From JAHIYU01 sp964476155 (lineage in GTDB: Bacteria > Krumholzibacteriota > Krumholzibacteriia > LZORAL124-64-63), in contig CAYYYS010000063.1 in the NCBI GenBank assembly GCA_964476155.1, positions 1-9,535 of the forward strand: a stretch of DNA of 9,535 nt, written 5' to 3'. Below, one piece after another: positions 1-6,158 of this stretch. Both the position numbers and the translations under genes were made by a program. Each line of letters starts with the position of its first letter. Position 1 is the first letter of the stretch. The notes beneath the pieces are model-generated. The model did no database searches. It saw only the letters and a list, made by a program, of their open reading frames with translations, and was not told the DNA's origin.

Positions 1-67
1 GGCTGCAGGTGTACGCACAGTGATGTGTTCAGCCGAGCAGTACTAATAAGCCGTGCGGCTTAATCAT
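1..67 (+). rRNA. rrl: 23S ribosomal RNA, 3' end (partial)
   Basis: The first 67 bases match the conserved 3' terminus of large-subunit rRNA. They include the GTGTTCAGC, GTACTAATAAGCCGTG and CGGCTTAATC-like blocks, which correspond to the GGTACTAATGAACCGTGAGG / GCTTAACC end of E. coli 23S. The rest of the gene lies left of the window. The exact 3' end is set from that similarity and may be off by a few bases. The 5S gene 93 bases downstream in the same direction confirms the rRNA operon context. No tRNA is seen in the 23S-5S spacer. Confidence 0.93.
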
Positions 68-70
68 CTT

Positions 71-90
71 CTTTCCCCCCGTGGGGAAAG
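71..90 (+). other. Hairpin in the 23S-5S spacer
   Basis: An 8-bp perfect stem, CTTTCCCC (71-78) with GGGGAAAG (83-90), closes a CCGT loop directly after the mature 23S 3' end. It has no following T-run, so a terminator is unlikely. A processing or folding element of the rRNA precursor is the simplest reading. This is an inference from position and pairing only. The remaining spacer (91-159) shows no recognisable feature. Confidence 0.4.
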
Positions 91-159
91 TCGCGGCGGA
101 TTGTTTGCAAAGATGTGTCTTCTGATGCCCTCTATATTCGGTCATTAACGACACCGTAT

Positions 160-278
160 TTTCGGTGGCTATAGCGCGATGGAACCACCTGTTCCCATTC
201 CGAACACAGAAGTGAAACGTCGTTGCGCCGATGGTACTGCACGGGTGACTGTGTGGGAGAGTAGGACGCTGCCGGATT
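160..278 (+). rRNA. rrf: 5S ribosomal RNA
   Basis: This is a complete 5S rRNA of about 118 nt. The 5' strand of helix I (CGGTGGC, 163-169) pairs with the 3' strand (GCTGCCG, 268-274). The conserved internal block around CCATTCCGAACACAGAAGTGAAAC is present at about 195-219, and the GATGGTACTGC and GGGAGAGTAGG blocks of the loop E/helix IV-V region follow in order. The ends are inferred from helix I and could move by 1-3 bases. It is the last gene of the rRNA operon and is followed at once by a strong terminator. Confidence 0.95.
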
Positions 279-282
279 CTTC

Positions 283-318
283 GGGGCGTCGGCTGAAAAG
301 CCGACGCCCCCTTTTTTT
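283..318 (+). terminator. Rho-independent terminator of the rRNA operon
   Basis: A perfect 12-bp GC-rich stem (283-294 with 299-310) is capped by a GAAA tetraloop and followed by one C and seven T residues (312-318). It sits about 5 bases after the 5S 3' end, so it ends the rrn transcript and insulates the genes downstream. Confidence 0.95.
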
Positions 319-398
319 GTCTACGATTCACCAATGTTGTTGTAGACTGTGCGCCGAACGAAATTCTGTTTCCTAGGCAGCTGAGAAAGGAGACTCTA

Positions 399-899
399 AT
401 GCCTCACCTCGTACGACATCTTCCCCGCCTGGTGCTACTCGTTCTTTGTCTGGTACTTGCCGTTCCCGCCGTGGCCGGCTCACAGCTCTTCGCCGGCTTA
501 ACCATGCCCATGGGTGACCTGAGCGACGGCGCCGACATGGGCTATCACGGTGGCGTGTCCATGCACTTCCCCATTGTCCCCTTGACGTTTTCCGCCGGTC
601 CGACTGTGATCTATAGTCGGATGCCCGGCCCCGGCGATGATACCAGCGTCTCCTATCTGGAGCTTCTGGCCACCGCCACCTTGAGCATTCCCGCCGGCCC
701 CATGCTGCATGGCGGTTTGGGCTATGCAATGCCGAGCGTCAAGTTCAACGGCATAGATCTGAAGCCGGATACTGAAGCCGTTGAAGCCGTCATCGTGATC
801 GGCACTGGTACCAAGCTGGCACTTATTGAGGTCAAGGCTCTCTGGCACCATGTTGGTGATTCGAATTTCGTCACGATCTCCGCGGGGCTGGGCTTCTGA
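399..899 (+). CDS. Small secreted outer-membrane beta-barrel-like protein
   Basis: This 166-residue protein belongs to no family I can name with confidence. It opens with a clear Sec signal peptide: basic residues before about 10, a Leu/Val-rich core at 11-22 and a likely AxA-type cleavage after Ala26 (AVA|GSQ). The mature part, about 140 residues, alternates polar and hydrophobic residues in strand-like stretches (for example LFAGLTMPMGDL, GGVSMHFPIV, LTFSAGPTVIYS) separated by Gly/Asp turns. It ends in Phe, the usual C-terminal residue of BAM-assembled barrels. Its length would suit about eight strands. The start is supported by AAAGGAG (386-392), 6 bases before the ATG. It is the first gene after the rrn terminator. 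No convincing promoter is seen in 319-385. Function is unknown; outer-membrane location is inferred from the sequence features. Confidence 0.75.
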   Translation: MPHLVRHLPRLVLLVLCLVLAVPAVAGSQLFAGLTMPMGDLSDGADMGYHGGVSMHFPIVPLTFSAGPTVIYSRMPGPGDDTSVSYLELLATATLSIPAGPMLHGGLGYAMPSVKFNGIDLKPDTEAVEAVIVIGTGTKLALIEVKALWHHVGDSNFVTISAGLGF

Positions 900-965
900 C
901 GGATTACCTGATCCTGTTGCGGTGGCTCGTCCCCGCGGGTGCGTCCGATGCCAATCGATCAGACC

Positions 966-971
966 GGAGAG
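966..971 (+). promoter_or_regulatory. Ribosome binding site that selects a GTG start
   Basis: GGAGAG at 966-971 lies 6 bases before an in-frame GTG at 978. The in-frame ATG codons further upstream (939 and 948) have no purine-rich sequence at a suitable distance. The GTG is therefore preferred as the start of the acyl-CoA synthetase. Confidence 0.6.
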
Positions 972-977
972 TTTAGC

Positions 978-3314
978 GTGAAATCTACGCAACCAGGGAC
1001 TGTTGGGGCATTGCTCGTGGATGTCCTGGCGTCGCTCACCGAGGGTGATACCGACAACACGGTCGGTCGCATCAACGAAGCAGAGATCTACAGACTATTG
1101 CGGACTGCCGGGTTAAGGACGTGCCGGTCTGCCGTGTTGCCGGTTTCGGCGGATAGCGCAACACGAAGCGCGTGGGCGCAGGACGCCAGAGCGCTTTACG
1201 CCGATACGGGGCGACTCGTGTTAAAGATCCTCGGCCGGGAAATTCTCCACAAGAGCGACCTGGACGGCGTCCATATCCTGGATCCGAGTTGCGACGACGA
1301 CCTGCTCGCGGCGGCCGATGAAATGATCGCGAATCTGCAAACCGCCGCGCCCGGAGCCTGCGAGGGCGTGTTGGCCACGGAGTTCGTTACTCACGGCGCC
1401 AACGTACCGGGGCAGGAGCTGTTGTTGAGCGTCAAACAGGACGACGCGTTCGGCCCCCTGGTGATCGTTGGGCTGGGCGGTGTGCTGACCGAGTGGTACG
1501 GCGAAGGCACGGACGGCCGCAGTCGGTTGATCCTGCCGGTCGCAGGGCTCACCCGCGAACGGGTTGCGGATGTCATCTCCGGTCATCCGTTGCTTTCCCT
1601 GCTTTGCCGTCCGTCGCGACTTTACGGTGATCCGCCTCTGGATGTGGCACGACTGGTCGATCCGATCATGGCTTTGGCCGGATTGGCGTCGGCCTTTGGG
1701 CCGTCAGTCGCCGGCGTGCCGACCCTCGAGGAACTGGAGATCAATCCCGCCGTTGTGCGGAACGGGGAGCTTGTGGCCATCGATGGCGTCGGGCTCGTAT
1801 CCCGGCGCAAGTGGCCCGTACCCGATCGGCCACTGGCCTTGCTGGATAATCTGCTGAAACCCCAAAGCGCCGTGGTTCTGGGCGTGAGCGCGGGTGGGCA
1901 TAATCCCGGCCGCCTCATCATGAACAACCTGCAGCACTCGCACGGGATCTCCGCCGAGAATCTGTACGTGGTTCATCCCAAGGTGTCGGAGATAGACGGT
2001 GTGCCCTGCGTTCCGGACATTGCCGATCTGCCCGGGAAAATGGATCTGGCGGTGGTGTGTATTCCCGCCGAGGGCGCGCGTGAAGCCATCGCCGACATCG
2101 TGGACCTGGACGCCGCCGCGTCGATCATCCTGATCCCGGGCGGGTTTGCCGAGTCCGGCAACGCTGATCTGGCGGGCGAGATCGAGGCCAAGCTGGCCGA
2201 GGGACACGCGAAAGGTGACGGAGGCCCCGTGCTGGTGGGCGGCAACTGTCTGGGGATTGTCAGCCGCGACCAGTACAATACCTTCTTTTTACCGTCCTAC
2301 AAGTTGGCATTCGCCGAAGCCAGCAGCGGCGCCAACCTGGCCGTGGTGAGCCAGTCGGGCGCCTATCTGGTGACCTTCGCCAGCAACTACGACGGTGTGA
2401 TCAATCCCTGCGCAAGCATCAGTTTCGGCAACCAGATGGATTTGACCGTCGCCGATTTTGTCGCTCATTTCCTGACCGTGGACGACGTTAACGTCATCGC
2501 TTGCTATGTGGAGGGGTTCAAACCCGGTGACGGGGACCGGTTTATCCACTATGCCCGCGAGGCTGCGGCTTTGGGCAAGCAGGTCATCGTTTTCAAGGCG
2601 GGCAAGACCGAACTGGGCGCCCAGGCCGCCGCGAGTCACACGGCATCCTTGGCAGGTGACTACGACGTGGCTCAGGCCTGTCTGGAAGAAGCGGGCGTGC
2701 TGGTGGCCGAAACCCTCGAGGCTTTCGAGGATCTCCTCATGACTTTCACCATGCTCATGTCCCGTCCGGCCCGGGGCAATCGGCTCGGCGCCATGAGCAA
2801 CGCGGGTTTCGAATGCTCGGTGATGATGGACGTGATGGACGGATTCTCCCTGAAGCCTTTCCCGGACGAGGTCAAAGCGGCGCTCGACGAGGTGTTGCCC
2901 AGCTTTGCCCATCGCGACAATCCGGTCGACGCCACGCCCATGGCGAACACGGCGGCCTACGCCCACTCGATCGCGGCGATCATGGCGAGTCCGGAGATCG
3001 ACTGCGCCATCATCTCGTCCGTGCCCGTCACGCCGGGGTTGAATAACCTGCCCGCCGATCCCGACGGTCGACATCGTGAGGATCTCACGAGCCCCGATTC
3101 CCAGGCGGAGTCGTTTATCCGGATTCTGGCCGGATCCGACAAACCGGCCGTGGTCGTAATCGATTCCGGTGCACTCTACGATCCCTTGTGCCGCCGGGTC
3201 GAGGCCGCGGGGATACCGGTATTCCGAAAGATTGATCGGGCCGGACGCGCCCTGGCCGCTTTCGTCGGCCGTTGCGTGACGCTGCCGACCCGACATGAAC
3301 AGGGGACGAGATGA
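978..3314 (+). CDS. Fused NDP-forming acyl-CoA synthetase (ACD family), beta-alpha domain order
   Basis: With the GTG start the product is 778 residues. It belongs to the NDP-forming acyl-CoA synthetase superfamily, whose members interconvert acyl-CoA + ADP + Pi with the free acid + CoA + ATP in the cytoplasm. An ATP-grasp (beta) part spans about 25-275, with the ILHKSDLDGV motif (His91, the loop histidine of the family) and the LEELEINP metal/nucleotide end motif. A CoA-binding part follows at about 290-430 (AVVLGVSAGG, PGGFAESG, and GGNCLG where GPNCxG is usual). The succinyl-CoA-ligase-like part begins with SQSGA (458-462) and carries FKAGKTELGAQAAASHTASLAG-type residues with the phospho-accepting His554. 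All key histidines are present, so it is probably active. The usual single-chain order is alpha then beta, whereas here the ATP-grasp half comes first. There is no GNAT acetyltransferase domain, so it is not a Pat-type regulator. Substrate (acetate, branched-chain or aryl acid) cannot be told. It overlaps sppA by 4 bases. Confidence 0.9.
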   Translation: MKSTQPGTVGALLVDVLASLTEGDTDNTVGRINEAEIYRLLRTAGLRTCRSAVLPVSADSATRSAWAQDARALYADTGRLVLKILGREILHKSDLDGVHILDPSCDDDLLAAADEMIANLQTAAPGACEGVLATEFVTHGANVPGQELLLSVKQDDAFGPLVIVGLGGVLTEWYGEGTDGRSRLILPVAGLTRERVADVISGHPLLSLLCRPSRLYGDPPLDVARLVDPIMALAGLASAFGPSVAGVPTLEELEINPAVVRNGELVAIDGVGLVSRRKWPVPDRPLALLDNLLKPQSAVVLGVSAGGHNPGRLIMNNLQHSHGISAENLYVVHPKVSEIDGVPCVPDIADLPGKMDLAVVCIPAEGAREAIADIVDLDAAASIILIPGGFAESGNADLAGEIEAKLAEGHAKGDGGPVLVGGNCLGIVSRDQYNTFFLPSYKLAFAEASSGANLAVVSQSGAYLVTFASNYDGVINPCASISFGNQMDLTVADFVAHFLTVDDVNVIACYVEGFKPGDGDRFIHYAREAAALGKQVIVFKAGKTELGAQAAASHTASLAGDYDVAQACLEEAGVLVAETLEAFEDLLMTFTMLMSRPARGNRLGAMSNAGFECSVMMDVMDGFSLKPFPDEVKAALDEVLPSFAHRDNPVDATPMANTAAYAHSIAAIMASPEIDCAIISSVPVTPGLNNLPADPDGRHREDLTSPDSQAESFIRILAGSDKPAVVVIDSGALYDPLCRRVEAAGIPVFRKIDRAGRALAAFVGRCVTLPTRHEQGTR

Positions 3315-5029
3315 AGAAATTCTGGATCGTAATCATCGTGCTCGCCATCATGGCGGGCGGCATCCTGACGGCGGGTTGGCTGCTCATGCGCCAGTTGGAC
3401 CAGGACGCGATCGGTCCCACCAGTGGCGTACTCCATTGGCATGTCGACGGCGCCTATGCCGAACGGCGCGATCAAAGCCCCGTCGGCCTCGTCATGCGAG
3501 GCTATCGACCCGTGATGGCCGAGGTGACGAGTGCCCTGGGACGCGCCGCCCGGGATGACGGAATCACCGGCTTGTTGATCCAGATCGATGGTGCGCCCAT
3601 GGACTGGGCCAAGCTCGAGGAATTGCGCGACGGCGTCGCCCGTTTCGCGGCGAGCGGCAAGCCCGTGGCGGCCTGGTTGACCAACGCCGGGGCGCGCGAG
3701 TACATGTTGGCTTCCGCGGCGGACATCGTGGCCATGCCTCCCGAGGGCGCCCTGATGATCACCGGCGCCAGCGCGGAGATGAGTTTTCTGGCGGACACAC
3801 TCGATAAATTGGGCATGGAAGCGGATTTCGTATATGTGGGGCGCTACAAGTCGGCGCCGGAGAGTTTGACGCGCACGTCGGCATCGGATCCCCATCGCGA
3901 GATGATCGAATCCATCGTCGATGATCACTACCAGGGATTGCTGGACGTCATTTGCGACGGGCGAGGGCTGTCACGCGATGTCGCCGCCGCAGTGGTGGAT
4001 CGGGGCCTGTTGGACGCCCGGAGCGCGGTCGTGGCAGGTCTGGCGGACACTTTGCTTTATTTTCCCGAATTAGACGAATTCGCCTTCACCGACGACAGCC
4101 GTACCGATATGAACGACTACATCCTCGCCGGCGGCAAGAGTCGCGGGCCGGATGTGGCGCTGATCCATGTGTCCGGCACCATCGTCGATGGCGAGTCTTC
4201 CGATGGTTGGCAGGGGTCGACGGCCGGCAGCCACACGGTGGCCGAGCGGATCCGTGACGCCGCGCAGGACGAACGGATCGAGGCGATCCTGCTGCGCGTG
4301 GACAGCCCCGGCGGCTCGGCCAGCGCCAGCGACGTGATCTGGCGCGAGGTGACCGAGGCCCGGCTCCTGAAGCCGGTTGTGGTGTCCATGTCCGGCTACG
4401 CCGCTTCCGGCGGTTATTACGTGTCCTGTGGGGCCGATTCCATCTTCGCGTCTCCCGGCACCTTGACCGGGTCTATCGGCGTCTTCGCGGGGAAGATCGA
4501 TCGCCATGGATTCTTCGCGAAGATCGGGGTCCGCCGCGAATTCGTCACGCGTGGCGAGAACGCGTTGCTCTTCAGCGATCACGAGATCTTCAATCGTGAC
4601 CAGCGCCGGTTGTTGCAGACCCACCTAGATGCTTTCTACGGACGATTTCTCGCGCGCGTGTCAGAGGGGCGCGGCCTGGATCGCGACGCCGTTCACGCGG
4701 TCGCGCAGGGTCGTGTCTGGACCGGCCGGCAAGCGGTAGAAGCCGGTCTGGTCGACGGACTTGGTGGTCTGGATCGGGCCCTGGACTCGGTACGCAGACT
4801 GCTGGGAGAGCCTGCGGATGCACCGTTGACACTGCGGACCCGGGAGCGACAGCTCGGGTTGCTGGAACGGATGGTCCTGAGGGCGCTGCAGGAAACTGCG
4901 GTCTCCGCATCCTTGTCTCCCCTGGGGCCCGAGCTCGAATCACTGGCGGCCGGCGGTCTCCTGTACCAGGCCGAGATGTGTGACGGTCGTCTATTGGCCT
5001 TGATGCCCTGGGGCCTCGATTTCCGTTGA
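3311..5029 (+). CDS. sppA: Signal peptide peptidase SppA, long two-domain (67K) type
   Basis: This 572-residue S49-family serine protease is anchored in the inner membrane and degrades cleaved signal peptides. One N-terminal membrane segment (about 4-26) precedes two tandem S49 domains. The N-domain (about 55-240) contains the catalytic lysine motif GRYKSAPESLT with Lys180. The C-domain (about 282-490) contains the nucleophile motif SGYAASGGYY with Ser366, preceded by the VDSPGGSASAS oxyanion/substrate loop. Both residues of the Ser-Lys dyad are present, matching the arrangement known for E. coli SppA (618 residues), so activity is expected. The ATG is preceded by AGGGG (3301-3305) and overlaps the TGA of the acyl-CoA synthetase as ATGA, which implies translational coupling within one operon. 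The last 39 bases overlap the 3' end of the convergent lipoprotein gene, and no terminator is seen at this junction. Confidence 0.95.
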   Translation: MKKFWIVIIVLAIMAGGILTAGWLLMRQLDQDAIGPTSGVLHWHVDGAYAERRDQSPVGLVMRGYRPVMAEVTSALGRAARDDGITGLLIQIDGAPMDWAKLEELRDGVARFAASGKPVAAWLTNAGAREYMLASAADIVAMPPEGALMITGASAEMSFLADTLDKLGMEADFVYVGRYKSAPESLTRTSASDPHREMIESIVDDHYQGLLDVICDGRGLSRDVAAAVVDRGLLDARSAVVAGLADTLLYFPELDEFAFTDDSRTDMNDYILAGGKSRGPDVALIHVSGTIVDGESSDGWQGSTAGSHTVAERIRDAAQDERIEAILLRVDSPGGSASASDVIWREVTEARLLKPVVVSMSGYAASGGYYVSCGADSIFASPGTLTGSIGVFAGKIDRHGFFAKIGVRREFVTRGENALLFSDHEIFNRDQRRLLQTHLDAFYGRFLARVSEGRGLDRDAVHAVAQGRVWTGRQAVEAGLVDGLGGLDRALDSVRRLLGEPADAPLTLRTRERQLGLLERMVLRALQETAVSASLSPLGPELESLAAGGLLYQAEMCDGRLLALMPWGLDFR

Positions 5030-5980
5030 GCGACCGTACCGGCCGAGGTCCATGCCCGCCGGCAACGCCTGCAACAAAGCCACGGCCCTCCGCTCATCGG
5101 CGGCGGGCCGTTCGACCATGGGCCCGTAGCGGCAGAGGATATGATTGCGATCGAGGCTGTGTCCCCACAGCAGTAACGCATGGGCCAACTCGTGAACGAA
5201 GCCACGTATGGCGTAGCGTTCATCCACGGGATCGTCGTAGGTGTCACCGACCCGGATGCGCAAACGGAGCGCCCGCCCCTGGTCGTCCCTTTGGACGAGA
5301 TTGGCGCTCATGGGCGGACTGAGGTTTCCACCTGATAGGTGCAGCAGGTGCGCGCCCAGCGCGTTTTCGGGTTCCCACGAGAACAACGGCGTGTCCTCAC
5401 TCTCGTTCCAGATGGCGATCGCCGCGCGAAAGCAGGCGCGCAGATCCACGGCGCCGCTGACGGCCGAGTCGGCACTCACGGGAACCGGGGTGCGGTACCA
5501 GTGGGTGACGTGCTGGTCGAAACGGGGCGCCGTCAGTTCCTGCAGCAAGTGCACGAGGTCGTAGTAGTAGGGTGAAGTAACCGCCTGGCGTCGCAGGGGG
5601 AACCAGACGCCGGGCGCGGGTGTATCGGGGCGGATCTCGAACTCGTGCCACACGTCGGGTTGAGCGGGGGTGAGTGTGAAAACGGCCGGAAGGACATCAT
5701 CGTCGCTGGCAAGTCGCCAGGCCCAGTTGTCGCCCGCGATCGACAGCCGGGCCGATCGTGTTTGCGCCGTGGCCGGGTTGGACCAGATCCAGTCCGACTC
5801 GCCGTCGGGAGTATTCAACACTGTCGTCAACTCAGGCGGGAAGTGGCCTTCCCTCAGAATCACCGTCGTCGACGGCAAGACGACCCGGTCGATCGGAGAG
5901 TCGCAAGCCGTCGTCATCATTATCGCACCGAGCAGTAGCGGTAGTAATGAACATATACGGACACGCCAAGCCAGAATCAT
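4991..5980 (-). CDS. Lipoprotein with matrixin-like HExxH zinc metalloprotease motif
   Basis: From the chosen ATG the product is 329 residues. It begins with a lipoprotein signal: Arg residues, a hydrophobic core LLPLLLGAIMM, then TTAC, with Cys26 as the likely lipidated residue. The lipobox is imperfect because Thr replaces the usual Leu at -3. The middle (about 40-210) resembles no family I know. Near the C-terminus FVHELAHALLLWGHS gives HExxH at 263-267 and a further His at 274, consistent with a zinc site of two histidines, catalytic Glu264 and a third histidine. The classical metzincin form is HExxHxxGxxH; here the third His is one residue later and the glycine after HExxH is Leu. A HELGHALGLWGHS-like variant is, from memory, common in bacterial matrixin-like proteins. 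A helix and Tyr near the C-terminus (ERRAVALLQAL...GRY) fit the end of such domains. The protein is probably a periplasm-facing envelope protease; its substrate is unknown. Confidence 0.7.
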   Translation of the reverse strand: MILAWRVRICSLLPLLLGAIMMTTACDSPIDRVVLPSTTVILREGHFPPELTTVLNTPDGESDWIWSNPATAQTRSARLSIAGDNWAWRLASDDDVLPAVFTLTPAQPDVWHEFEIRPDTPAPGVWFPLRRQAVTSPYYYDLVHLLQELTAPRFDQHVTHWYRTPVPVSADSAVSGAVDLRACFRAAIAIWNESEDTPLFSWEPENALGAHLLHLSGGNLSPPMSANLVQRDDQGRALRLRIRVGDTYDDPVDERYAIRGFVHELAHALLLWGHSLDRNHILCRYGPMVERPAADERRAVALLQALPAGMDLGRYGRSTEIEAPGHQGQ

Positions 5981-5988
5981 GTCGCCAA

Positions 5989-5994
5989 CCTCCA
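5989..5994 (-). promoter_or_regulatory. Ribosome binding site of the lipoprotein gene
   Basis: Read on the minus strand, TGGAGG lies 8 bases upstream of the ATG at 5980-5978. It decides between this start and an ATG nine codons earlier (6007). The shorter product also starts closer to the signal peptide core, as expected for a lipoprotein. Confidence 0.7.
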
Positions 5995-6067
5995 GGGACA
6001 GCGTCAACCAGCGTCGACATCCGGCTCATCCGGGTAAACGATGGTGGGCGCGTGGTTGATGTGAGAT

Positions 6068-6076
6068 TGATATAAA
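6068..6076 (+). promoter_or_regulatory. Possible extended -10 promoter for the polysaccharide gene pair
   Basis: TGATATAAA at 6068-6076 has the TGnTATAAT-like form of an extended -10 element and sits in the divergent intergenic region, about 80 bases upstream of the co-polymerase start. There is no good -35 at the normal distance. The implied leader of about 75 bases holds a small 5-bp hairpin (CCCCA 6119-6123 with TGGGG 6129-6133). No matching promoter for the divergent lipoprotein gene could be picked out. Confidence 0.3.
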
Positions 6077-6158
6077 GGGCCACTTGCGCTAACTTCAGCG
6101 TGATTTGGTGCCAAAACTCCCCACACTCTGGGGCGACCAGCAAGATCGAGGCTTAATA

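Noticed and set aside
337..365. Possible sigma-70 promoter before the small barrel-like gene (TTGTTG ... GAAATT)
   Set aside because: With a 17-base spacer each hexamer matches the consensus at only three of six positions, no better than expected by chance.
939..977. N-terminal extension of the acyl-CoA synthetase from the ATG at 939
   Set aside because: No ribosome binding site precedes that ATG or the one at 948, while the GTG at 978 has GGAGAG at 6 bases; the extension adds no family sequence.
498..992. Open frame of 164 codons on the minus strand opposite the small barrel-like protein
   Set aside because: The plus-strand gene has a strong ribosome binding site, a signal peptide and a terminal Phe, whereas this frame has none of these features.
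2289..3296. Open frame of 335 codons on the minus strand inside the acyl-CoA synthetase gene
   Set aside because: It is antisense to a gene with clear family motifs; its translation is rich in His, Arg and Gly with no recognisable domain, as expected of a GC-rich shadow frame.
3176..3928. Open frame of 250 codons on the minus strand across the synthetase-sppA junction
   Set aside because: It crosses two well supported plus-strand genes and shows no signal, motif or ribosome binding site.
6087..6100. Small inverted repeat CGCT ... AGCG in the divergent region as an operator
   Set aside because: A 4-bp stem is too short to distinguish from chance and no second copy is present.
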